From CAVRAW01 sp963716135 (lineage in GTDB: Bacteria; Planctomycetota; Planctomycetia; Pirellulales; JADZDJ01), in assembly GCA_963716135.1 (NCBI GenBank), contig OY970289.1:620001-684000 (forward strand): a stretch of 64,000 bases of DNA. Reading direction: 5' to 3'. How positions within the stretch are numbered: position 1 is the stretch's first letter; every line of letters starts with the position of its first letter. The translations under genes were made by a program, and so were the position numbers. The notes beneath the pieces are model-generated. The model did not search any database, was not told where the DNA came from, and saw only the letters and a program-made list of their open reading frames with translations. Of the stretch, positions 8,539-16,772 are shown piece after piece.

Positions 8539-9552
8539 ATGGCTGTCATCGAAATCGAAGGCTTGGCAAAGACCTACCGGGTTTATCAAAAGGGTGAAGG
8601 CCTGTGGGCCTCCATCCGCGGGCTCTTGCGCCGGCGCTATCGGGAAGTGCAAGCGGTGGCCGGCATCGATCTCACGGTGGAAGAAGGCGAGTTCGTTGCG
8701 TTCCTCGGTCCCAACGGCGCCGGCAAAACCACCACGCTCAAATTGCTCTCCGGAGTCCTCACTCCGACCGCCGGCATGGCGCACGTCATGGGCTACGTTC
8801 CCTGGGATCGCGAAAACGCCTATCGCCGGCGCTTCGCCTTGGTGATGGGGCAGAAGAATCAACTCTGGTGGGATCTGCCCGCGCAAGAATCGTTCCGCCT
8901 GCACCAGGAAATCTATCGCATCGAGCCCAAGAGGTTTGAGCAAACTCGCGACGAACTGGTCGACCTCTTGAACGTGCGCCAATTGTTGGGCCAGCCCGTG
9001 CGCGAACTTTCGCTGGGCGAGCGGATGAAAATGGAACTGATCGCCGCCTTGCTCCATTCGCCCGACGTTCTGTTTCTCGACGAGCCGACGATCGGACTCG
9101 ACGTCGTGGCCCAGCACAATATCCAGACGTTCTTGCGCCAATATCAGCAGGCACGCAAAACCACGATTCTGCTCACGAGCCACTACATGAAAGACGTGGC
9201 TGCACTCTGCCGCCGCGTGATTGTCATCGCGCTGGGCAAAATCATGTACGACGGCTCCTTGAGCGGCATCATCGACCGCTTCAGCCGCCACAAAGTGATT
9301 ACGCTGCAATTGGCCGAAGACAACATGGCCGGCAATTGGGCCCGCTACGGCGAGGTGCTCGATCAGCAGGCCCCGAAGGTGCGCATCCGCATTTCGCGCG
9401 ACATCGTGCCCGAGGTGCTGGCCGCGATTTTGGCCAACCATCAAATCGAAGATGTGAGCGTGGAAGACCCGCCGCTGGAACAAGTCATCGCCGAACTGTT
9501 CACCCAAGCCACCCAAGAAACCGAGCAACTTGCCCTGACTCCTGACTCCTGA
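8539..9552 (+). CDS. ABC-2 type exporter, ATP-binding protein
   Basis: 337 aa ATPase of the COG4586 type that pairs with DUF990-like permeases. Walker A GPNGAGKTTTLK (~60-71), a Q-loop region near GQKNQLWWDLPA, the ABC signature LSLGERMKMELIAAL, Walker B DVLFLDEPTIGLD and the H-loop LLTSHYMKD are all visible, followed by a ~90-residue C-terminal domain. The three-gene arrangement (this ATPase plus two six-helix permeases) matches exporters of unknown substrate. The stop codon lies inside a heptamer array that separates it by 11 bases from the first permease. Confidence 0.93.
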   Translation: MAVIEIEGLAKTYRVYQKGEGLWASIRGLLRRRYREVQAVAGIDLTVEEGEFVAFLGPNGAGKTTTLKLLSGVLTPTAGMAHVMGYVPWDRENAYRRRFALVMGQKNQLWWDLPAQESFRLHQEIYRIEPKRFEQTRDELVDLLNVRQLLGQPVRELSLGERMKMELIAALLHSPDVLFLDEPTIGLDVVAQHNIQTFLRQYQQARKTTILLTSHYMKDVAALCRRVIVIALGKIMYDGSLSGIIDRFSRHKVITLQLAEDNMAGNWARYGEVLDQQAPKVRIRISRDIVPEVLAAILANHQIEDVSVEDPPLEQVIAELFTQATQETEQLALTPDS

Positions 9553-9602
9553 TTCCTGCGCCGATGTCCTCCGCCGATTCCGCACTCCGCGCTCCGCATT
9601 TC
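9532..9602. repeat. ACTCCTG heptamer array across the ATPase/permease junction
   Basis: Units ACTCCTG (9538), ACTCCTG (9545) and ATTCCTG (9552) hold the ATPase TGA stop. A second block CGATTCC, GCACTCC, GCGCTCC, GCATTTC (9575-9602) lies in the first codons of the permease and encodes its SADSALRAPHF leader. Confidence 0.8.
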
Positions 9603-10445
9603 ACACTGGCGGCGAACGTCCGCACCTGGTGGACCATCCTGCGCATCTCGCTGGAAGAGCGCCTCGTCTATCGCGGCGATTTCATGCTCGGCACGCTGAT
9701 GCGCTTCCTGCCGTTCGTGACGCAAATCTTCCTGTGGACCGCGGTCTTCAACGCCACTTCGCAAACCACTATCGCCGGCTACACTCGCGACGACATCATC
9801 GCGTATTACCTGCTCTCGAATGTCGCCCGCGCTTTTTCGAGCATGCCGGGCCTGGCCGGCAGCATTTCGCGCAGCATTCTCGACGGCACGATTAAGAAAT
9901 ATCTAATCCAACCGGTCGACATGATCGGCTTCCTGTTCGTCGGCCGAATGGCGCACAAGCTGGTCTATTACATGGTGGCGGCGATTCCCTACGCCATCGT
10001 TTTTATCTTGTGCCGTAGCTTTTTCACCGACGGCTGGCCCGAACCACACATCGTCGCCATCTTCATTTGGTCGCTGTTGATGGCCTTCGTGATGGGTTTC
10101 TTCCTCGACGCCTTGATCGGCATGATCGGCTTCTGGTTCCTCGAGGTGAATTCGCTGTTGTTCATCTACATGCTTTTGAACTTCTTCCTCTCCGGCCACA
10201 TGTTCCCCATCAACATGCTCAACGCGGTGCCGCTGGGCGGAGGCATCTCGGCCGGCGACGTCGTCGCCTTCTTGCCGTTCCAATACCTCGCCTATTTCCC
10301 CGCCGCCGTGTTCCTGAAAAAAATCACCGGCGCAGCGCCGGTGCGCGGCCTGGGAATCGAAATCGCCTGGATCGTGTTCTTCATTTTCCTCTGCCGCTAT
10401 CTCTTCAACCGCGGACTAAAGCGATATTCCGCTTTCGGCGGTTAA
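9564..10445 (+). CDS. ABC-2 type exporter permease 1 (COG4587-like)
   Basis: 293 aa with six predicted membrane helices after a short N-terminal tail that is translated repeat sequence. The region NVRTWWTILRISLEERLVYRGDF followed by a helix, and the later LEVNSLLFIYMLLNFFLSG, are typical of DUF990 (ABC-2 family) permeases. It is the first of two permease genes; the next begins 3 bases after its stop, so translation is probably coupled. The pair would form a heterodimeric membrane pore energised by the upstream ATPase; the cargo is unknown. Confidence 0.88.
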   Translation: MSSADSALRAPHFTLAANVRTWWTILRISLEERLVYRGDFMLGTLMRFLPFVTQIFLWTAVFNATSQTTIAGYTRDDIIAYYLLSNVARAFSSMPGLAGSISRSILDGTIKKYLIQPVDMIGFLFVGRMAHKLVYYMVAAIPYAIVFILCRSFFTDGWPEPHIVAIFIWSLLMAFVMGFFLDALIGMIGFWFLEVNSLLFIYMLLNFFLSGHMFPINMLNAVPLGGGISAGDVVAFLPFQYLAYFPAAVFLKKITGAAPVRGLGIEIAWIVFFIFLCRYLFNRGLKRYSAFGG

Positions 10446-10448
10446 CCA

Positions 10449-11270
10449 ATGACCAGCGCCTATCCCTACCTCCGCGTCTTCCTCACCTTCGCGCGCAACA
10501 GCCTGGTGCGCAACATGACGTTTCGCGCCAATTTCATCATGGAATGCATCGTCAGCCTGATGTGGCTGATGATGAACCTGGGCTTCTATCTGTTGGTGTT
10601 CACGTACACCTCATCGCTGGGGGGCGGCTGGGGCAAATATCAATTCTTCGTTTTTCTGGCCACCGGCATGTTCATCAACAGCCTGGTCGAAATTCTGTTC
10701 ATGCCCAATGCGGAAGAATTCAGCGAGCTGGTGCGCACCGGCGGATTGGATTTCGCATTGCTGAAACCCATCGACACGCAGTTCCTGATTTCGCTGACCA
10801 AAGTGGATTGGTCCGGCCTGTCGAACTTTTTCTTCGCCGTCGGATTGCTCGCCTACGCGCTGGCGCAGCTCGACTACCATCCCGGCATCGTCGAGATCCT
10901 GCTCTATCCCGTTTACATCCTCTGCGGCGTGATGATCATGTACAGCTTGATGATCGCGCTGGCCGCCACCAGCGTCTGGCTGGGGCGCAATCAAACGCTG
11001 TACGATTTCTGGTTCTACATCACCACGTTCGCGCGCTATCCGATGGAAATCTACTCCGGTCCCATCGGCCTGCCGCTGCGGCGAATCTTCACGTTCCTCA
11101 TTCCCGTGATGATCGCTGTGAACGTGCCGGCGCGCTTCATGGCCAAACCGCTGGAGCCGGGCTACTGGTTCCTCGCCCTGTTTGCCCTCGTGGCGACGGC
11201 TGCCTGTATGATCGCCTCGCGATGGATGTTCACCCGATCGCTGGAGGCATATCGCAGCGCCAGCAGCTAG
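10449..11270 (+). CDS. ABC-2 type exporter permease 2 (COG3694-like)
   Basis: 273 aa, six membrane helices. Opening YPYLRVFLTFARNSLVRNMTFRANF and the ending FxxSRWMFTRSLEAYRSASS are characteristic of the second permease in this three-gene exporter type. The start at 10449 follows the previous stop by 3 bases. The stop is followed within a few bases by the left arm of a heptamer inverted repeat (11277 onward), which may act as a transcript 3' end. Confidence 0.88.
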   Translation: MTSAYPYLRVFLTFARNSLVRNMTFRANFIMECIVSLMWLMMNLGFYLLVFTYTSSLGGGWGKYQFFVFLATGMFINSLVEILFMPNAEEFSELVRTGGLDFALLKPIDTQFLISLTKVDWSGLSNFFFAVGLLAYALAQLDYHPGIVEILLYPVYILCGVMIMYSLMIALAATSVWLGRNQTLYDFWFYITTFARYPMEIYSGPIGLPLRRIFTFLIPVMIAVNVPARFMAKPLEPGYWFLALFALVATAACMIASRWMFTRSLEAYRSASS

Positions 11271-11276
11271 AGGAAA

Positions 11277-11377
11277 GGCAGAAAGCAGAAGGCAAAAGGC
11301 AGAAGCTTAACGCCTGCGCAAATGCAATCGGCTGGCTTCTTTCTGCTTCCTGCTTTCTGCTTTCGGCCTTCTGCCTT
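11277..11377. repeat. Inverted heptamer arrays downstream of the exporter operon
   Basis: The left arm holds GGCAGAA, AGCAGAA, GGCAAAA, GGCAGAA (11277-11304). The right arm holds six units CTTCTTT, CTGCTTC, CTGCTTT, CTGCTTT, CGGCCTT, CTGCCTT (11336-11377). The arms are complementary in type with a 31-base spacer and could fold into a long imperfect hairpin. Confidence 0.85.
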
Positions 11378-11422
11378 TCTCCCGGAACTTTCTGCCACCT
11401 GGCGGGTTTGATTTACTAGCGA

Positions 11423-11443
11423 TTCACCACGTGTTGTGGTGAA
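11423..11443. promoter_or_regulatory. Perfect 8-bp inverted repeat upstream of the His-rich gene
   Basis: TTCACCAC-GTGTT-GTGGTGAA, ending 30 bases before the ATG at 11474 and lying in the presumed promoter/leader region. It has no T-tract, so an operator or leader hairpin is more likely than a terminator. Confidence 0.4.
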
Positions 11444-11473
11444 CGTTGGTATGGACCTTGAGGAGAATCTCCC

Positions 11474-12388
11474 ATGCTCACTGAGCGAGGGGTAAGGCTC
11501 CGGGCAAACAGCTACTTTTGGGGAGTGTGCCTGACGACTGGCGCACTTGCGCTTTTTGCCGTTTACCATTCGGTCGTCGCCGACGAAACCGATCCGGGCA
11601 AATCCACCAGCCAACCCAACTCGGCCCGGCTGGAAGCTGAAATACAGAGCTTGCACGAAGAACTCGCATCCACCAAGGAGCTGCTGCGCGAAGCGGCCTC
11701 CAGCGACGATGAACTGCTCTTGGCGCAGCGCGGCGACGGCCCCGCGCGTGCCGACGATCCACCACCGGTCAAAAGTGGCGCAAAATCCTCCGACGAAAAG
11801 CAAGACGACAAGAAATTCGACAACGACGCCTGGCGAGCACTCGACAAAGAACTGGCGCGTAATTGGCGTCGCGGCCCGGGCGGACCTCCCGCCATGCATC
11901 CAGGAATGGACCGCGGTTTCCGCGGCGGACCGCCCCCTTGGGCGCGCCACGGCTTCGATGGCGGACCTCCTTGGGCAAATCACGGCCACGGAAGAGGCGG
12001 CCCACCTTGGGCGCACCACCACCGTCATGGCTGCCGCCACTGGGCACATCACCATCGGCACGGCCATCGGGCACATCACCATCGACACGCTCATCGTCAC
12101 GGACGCGGCGGATCGCCGGGGGAACATGGCGGCTGGGAACATCGCGGCCAGGCAGCATTCGGTCCCGGACCGCGCGGCGGCGATCCAATGATGCGAATCT
12201 CCCGTCGTCTGGATGAACTGGAACACAGAATCGACGCACTGATGCACGAATTTCGCGGGACTCATGAAGGACCCGATCGTGGCGGACCAAAGCGTGACGG
12301 GCCTCCGCACGACGGTCCGCCACGTGACGGCCCGCCGCGAAATGCAGGACCTCGCGACGCTGCCCCGCCGCGCAAGCCCGGCGACTAA
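11474..12388 (+). CDS. Histidine/glycine/proline-rich exported or anchored protein
   Basis: 304 aa. A single N-terminal hydrophobic segment (FWGVCLTTGALALFAVYHS, residues ~18-36) looks like an uncleaved signal or membrane anchor. Residues ~50-80 (RLEAEIQSLHEELASTKELL) form a likely coiled coil. Then comes a charged linker, and a strikingly His-rich stretch (~155-215) with repeated PPWAxHH and HHHRHGH blocks, a second short coiled coil (RISRRLDELEHRIDALMHEF) and a repetitive RDGPPRDGPP tail. A good Shine-Dalgarno GAGGAGA precedes the ATG. The His clusters suggest divalent metal binding; no named family is recognised. Confidence 0.7.
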   Translation: MLTERGVRLRANSYFWGVCLTTGALALFAVYHSVVADETDPGKSTSQPNSARLEAEIQSLHEELASTKELLREAASSDDELLLAQRGDGPARADDPPPVKSGAKSSDEKQDDKKFDNDAWRALDKELARNWRRGPGGPPAMHPGMDRGFRGGPPPWARHGFDGGPPWANHGHGRGGPPWAHHHRHGCRHWAHHHRHGHRAHHHRHAHRHGRGGSPGEHGGWEHRGQAAFGPGPRGGDPMMRISRRLDELEHRIDALMHEFRGTHEGPDRGGPKRDGPPHDGPPRDGPPRNAGPRDAAPPRKPGD

Positions 12389-12451
12389 CGTCCCAACGAC
12401 CAATACCCCTTGTTGGCTTGTGAAAGCCTGCCCGGACTTCACGGCCGACTA

Positions 12452-12497
12452 GACCCTGGTAGTTGCTCGAAAGAGCGACTGCCGGGGTCGTTTTGTT
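12452..12497 (+). terminator. Rho-independent terminator after the His-rich gene
   Basis: A long imperfect stem, GACCCTGGTAGTTGCTC pairing with GAGCGACTGCCGGGGTC around a GAAA tetraloop, followed by TTTTG at 12491. Confidence 0.85.
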
Positions 12498-12542
12498 TAG
12501 GCCGGATTTCCTGCGTGGAAATCGACGAAGCAGCAGCGTCTG

Positions 12543-14435
12543 CTACGGCCGATTTTGATTGATCGGCGAGGGCTGATTGAGTTTTGCCGCGTGGGCGTTG
12601 CGCCAAGCTTCGATCGCTTGAGTGACTTCCGTCAACCCCTGCGCTCGGGCAAATTTCAAAGCGTCGTCGGCCGCCGCAAGCGCCAGATCCCAGCGGCCCA
12701 AATCCCCATAGGCCGCCGCCAGGTTGGCCCAAGCTTCGGCGTAATCCGGCTTCACTTTGATCGCCTTTCGAAATTGCTCGGCGGCATCCTCCGGTCGATC
12801 CATTAGCGATAACGCGTTGCCCAGATTGAAATAATTTTCAGGGCGGCGAGGCTCGATCCTGATGCTCTGCTTGAAACACTCGATGGCCTCATCCAATCGT
12901 CCCGCTCGGCACAACTCAATGCCCAGATTATCGCGCGCCTTAATATATGTCGGCGCAATGAGCAACGCTGCCTGATACTGTCGGATCGCTCCCGCTGAAT
13001 CGCCCGCTTTCGCCAAATTCAAACCCAGATTGAAATGAGCATCCGCGGAGTCAGGCTTGAGTTGCAGAGCCCGTTCGAAATGCTGCTTGGCCTCTCCAGA
13101 CCGCCCCAAAACGTCAAGTAGTGTGCCAAGATTATTGTGTGCTACCCAACAATCCGGATTACCTCGCAAGGACGCCTCGTACAGTGCGATCGTGTTCCCC
13201 CCGTACAACCGGCTCTGCTGCAGAGTCAGAAATGTCAGCAACCCAATCAGCGCGGTCATTCCGGCGCTGACTGCCAACCGCCTTGCTCCGCGCGATCGTT
13301 CGTGCCAGGCCCAGCATCCCACCGCCAAGATCACCGCGACGCCAATGATCGCGATGTGCTGATAATGGTCGGCCACCAACGAAAACTGCATGAAACCGAC
13401 GTCGGTAAAGCCCAGCACCGGCACTAGCGCCACGACAAAAAACGACCACGCGAACAATAGCCGTTTGCTCCAGAATGCCTTCGTCGTACGGCCGCACCAA
13501 AGAAGCACACCCCCGGTAATCAGCGCCGTGCTTAGCGGCAGCCACCACAGCAATTTGTCAACCTGTATGTGCCACTGCGGATAGACGAACAGTAAGTGGA
13601 TCGGCAACAGCGCCTTCGACAAATAGAACCAGACGATCGTTCCCGCGCCCGCAACGCGTTCAGCGAACCCCGCGTTACGCATATAGGCGACGGTGGCGTG
13701 CTGAGTCGAGATATTTACGACGGTCAGTGCCGCGGCAATGAGAAAAAACGGCGCCAAACGCAAAAGATCGCCAAGCCTGGCTTTCCGTCGCCAGAGAATA
13801 AATCCCAGCAATACCACCGGCAAAATCGCCGCCGAACCTTTGCTGAGCATCGCAAGCACAAACGCCAGTGCACTTAGCCAGTACCAGCCCCCCAAAACGT
13901 GACGGTTGCGAGTTTTCTCCGTCCCTTTTCTAGCATTGATGTCATTTTCGCCCGTTCCTCGCGCCTCTTCGTCTCGCAAGTACCACAGCACCGACATCAG
14001 GAAAAACAACGTGGCCAACACATCCTTCCGCTGAGAAATCCAGGCCACTGCTTCCACTTCCACTGGATGAACCGCAAAAATCAGCGCCGCCAGATAACCG
14101 CCCGCCACGGACAGCGTCCACAGAATTCGCCATAGCAGAAGCGCGGACGCAATGTGCAAAATCAAATTCGTCACGTGGTAGCCAGCCGGATTCATCCCCC
14201 ACAGCCGCCACTCAACCCATAGCGACGAGTTTGAAACGGGATAGTAATCGACCGGATCGCTCGTAAACCAAAAGCGATACAATCCGTTCGGCGCTTTGAT
14301 GAGGTCCGCCTTCGTGACGTACAAAACGTCGTCCCAAATGAAGCCGCCTCCCAGCGCGGGAAAGTACGCCAGGCAGGTAAGGAGAACCAGCAGGAGAGTT
14401 CCCGTCAGAACACGATGGCGCGGAAACAAGGACAT
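12543..14435 (-). CDS. TMTC-like polytopic membrane protein with C-terminal TPRs (paralogue 1)
   Basis: 630 aa from ATG 14435 (MSLFPRHRVLTGT); an upstream extension lacks similarity. The N-terminal ~400 residues are polytopic, with GGFIWDDVLYV, YYPVSNSSLWVEWRLWG, NPAGYHVTNLILHIASALLLW and HPVEVEAVAWISQRKDVL, motifs seen in TMTC/DUF1736 GT-C-like proteins. The C-terminal ~200 residues are about five TPR units (DCWVAHNNLGTLLDVLGRSG, then DSADAHFNLGLNLAKAGD and so on). TMTC proteins in animals are O-mannosyltransferases; for bacterial members the role is inferred only. A close paralogue lies at 16773-18635, with a PEP-CTERM protease between them. Confidence 0.85.
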   Translation of the reverse strand: MSLFPRHRVLTGTLLLVLLTCLAYFPALGGGFIWDDVLYVTKADLIKAPNGLYRFWFTSDPVDYYPVSNSSLWVEWRLWGMNPAGYHVTNLILHIASALLLWRILWTLSVAGGYLAALIFAVHPVEVEAVAWISQRKDVLATLFFLMSVLWYLRDEEARGTGENDINARKGTEKTRNRHVLGGWYWLSALAFVLAMLSKGSAAILPVVLLGFILWRRKARLGDLLRLAPFFLIAAALTVVNISTQHATVAYMRNAGFAERVAGAGTIVWFYLSKALLPIHLLFVYPQWHIQVDKLLWWLPLSTALITGGVLLWCGRTTKAFWSKRLLFAWSFFVVALVPVLGFTDVGFMQFSLVADHYQHIAIIGVAVILAVGCWAWHERSRGARRLAVSAGMTALIGLLTFLTLQQSRLYGGNTIALYEASLRGNPDCWVAHNNLGTLLDVLGRSGEAKQHFERALQLKPDSADAHFNLGLNLAKAGDSAGAIRQYQAALLIAPTYIKARDNLGIELCRAGRLDEAIECFKQSIRIEPRRPENYFNLGNALSLMDRPEDAAEQFRKAIKVKPDYAEAWANLAAAYGDLGRWDLALAAADDALKFARAQGLTEVTQAIEAWRNAHAAKLNQPSPINQNRP

Positions 14436-14600
14436 CCTGAGATTAGACCGCTTTAACCCGGTCTGGAATGAGTGCGAAGTTGCGTCCGCGATCAGAAAAA
14501 CGCTAGAAAAATCCCGTGATTTACCAAGATACGTCCCTCGGCCCCGAATTGCAAAAGGTCGCGCCCACGGCACTGCGTCATAACTTCAAACGGAATTTTG

Positions 14601-14629
14601 TTGACACTGACGTAGCCCGTACCTATGCT
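14601..14629 (+). promoter_or_regulatory. Sigma70-type promoter for the subtilase gene
   Basis: TTGACA (14601-14606), 17-base spacer, TATGCT (14624-14629). Predicted start near 14636 leaves a leader of about 70 bases before ATG 14707. Confidence 0.6.
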
Positions 14630-14706
14630 GCCGACACTCGTCGAACCATTCATCTGGGAAATAGCAACCTCGATTTCGACGTCGGTGGCATCCGCGGGGA
14701 ACGCTA

Positions 14707-16751
14707 ATGAATTTGACCATACGATCGTTCCCCTTCCTGGCCAAGGCTGCCGCTTTAGCCTTGTCGGCGGTAATTTGCATCCGCGCCTCTGCCGGCGGCG
14801 ACGCCATCTATTCCTACAAAGACGGCCAGAAGATCACGCTTACGGATACCGGGCTGAAATCGCCCGACGGCCAGACGCTTTATCAGCAGTCCGTCGAAAG
14901 CGCCATCACCAGAGATACCGTCACCGGCGCTGTCGATTCGACGCTGCTGGAACTCACTCCGAAATTCATGGTTCACGTCGGCGCAGGAACCGATATCGAC
15001 GCGCTGACGCAGTCATGGGCGCTCAATCGTATCAATCGCTGAACTACGCCCCGGGGTATTATCTCGTCGAAGCATCCAGCGCCGAAGCTGCGCGGCAAAT
15101 CGCCAACAGCGCCGTGGAAAACAACCAGGTCCTGGAAGCCGAGCCCCAATTCGCCCGGCAACAAGTCAAGCGCGATCTGCCCAACGATCCGCAGTTCAAC
15201 AATCAATGGCATCTGCGCAACACCGGCCAGAGCAGCGGCACCGTCGGCGCCGATATCAATGTCACCCCCTGGTGGAACTTCGCCGGCAACACGCATTTGG
15301 GCGCAGGCGTGAACATTGCCATGGTCGACGATGGACTGCAACTCACGCATCCCGACTTATCGCCGAACTATCAAGCGGCGCTCTCCTGGGACTTCAACGG
15401 CAACGATTCTAATCCCTCGCCCACCCTCAGCGCCGATTTCCACGGCACCGCCACAGCCGGCCTCGCCGCAGGCCGCGGCAATAATGGAATCGGCGTCACC
15501 GGCGTGGCGCCCATGGCAGGCCTGGCGGGCATCCGTTTGATCGGCGGCGCAGCGACCGACGCTCAAGAAGCCAGCGCTTTGACCTATCAAAACAACAACC
15601 AGGGCGGACTGGGAACCAACTCGATCTACAGCAATAGCTGGGGCCCCAATGACGACGGCGCGACGCTGGAAGGCCCTGGCACGCTGGCGAAGGCGGCCCT
15701 GCTCAGCGGCGTCACCAATGGCCGCGGCGGAAAAGGCTCAATCTTCGTTTGGGCCGGCGGCAACGGTGGCACCGCCGATAACTCGAACTACGATGGCTAC
15801 GCAAATTCGCGCTTTGTGATTGCAGTCGCCGCCACCAAAAACAACGCCAACGGCTCCCGCGCTTCGTATTCCGAAAAAGGCGCCAACCTGTTGGTCAACG
15901 CGCCTTCCAGCGGCGGGTCGCTGAGCGTCGTCACCACCGATCTGGTCGGAACCAACGGCTACAATACCGCTTCTTCCGGCTCCGGCGGCGACTATACCAA
16001 CACCTTCGGCGGCACCAGCGCCGCGGCGCCCATCGTTTCCGGCACCGTGGCTTTGATGCTCGAAGCCAATCCCAACCTCACGTGGCGCGATGTGAAGCAC
16101 ATCCTGGTGCATACCGCCGTCAAGAACGATCCCACCGAAGCCGATTGGACCACCAACGCCGCAGGTCTCCACATTAACCACTCCTATGGATTCGGCCGGG
16201 TCGATGCCAACGCCGCCGCCACCATGGCCACCACCTGGGTCAATGTCGGAGCGGAAGTGAGCGCGACCGCGTCCTCGCCCGCGAATCTGAACCTCTCGAT
16301 CGCGGACGGAACGGGCAGCTCTTCTTCCAATCCAATATTCGGCGCGGCGGTTACCAGCTCGCTGATGATCAGCTCGCAAATCAAAGTCGAAGAGGTCGAA
16401 ATCAAAGTCAACGTCACGCACACCTACCGCGGCGATCTTCAGTTCCAACTGACTGCGCCCTCGGGCACCGTCAGCATTCTTGGCACTCCTCGCTCCGATA
16501 GCGCAGACAACTACGTGGATTGGATTTTCAGCACCGTGCGCGATTGGGACGAACTGGGCACCGGCATGTGGACCTTGTCGGTCAAAGACGGCGTCGCTGC
16601 CGACGTCGGCAAGCTCAATTCATGGTCCTTGAACGTCTACGGCACGATGGTTCCCGAGCCCACGAGCGTCGGCTTGATGGCCTTGGGGGGAGCGATCGCG
16701 ATCGTGAAGGGCGTGCGCAGCCGCCGCCGAAGCCAAGAGTTAGTTGTCTAG
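14707..16751 (+). CDS. PEP-CTERM subtilisin-like serine protease with P-domain (frameshifted)
   Basis: About 681 aa after restoring one base near 15010-15045. A signal peptide (FPFLAKAAALALSAVICIRASA) precedes a propeptide-like region, then an S8 catalytic domain with Asp in NIAMVDDGLQLTHPDL, His in SADFHGTATAGLAAG and Ser in FGGTSAAAPIVSG. A proprotein-convertase P-domain follows (TYRGDLQFQLTAPSGT, GTGMWTLSVKDG), ending with a PEP-CTERM sorting tag: VPEPTSVGLMALGG, a hydrophobic helix and RSRRRS. The tag implies exosortase-dependent export and anchoring. The start has GGGGAA upstream. Flanked by two TMTC-like genes on the opposite strand, which hints at glycan modification of the surface protein. 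Confidence 0.9.
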
Positions 16752-16772
16752 CGCGATTTCGATCCGCATAAA

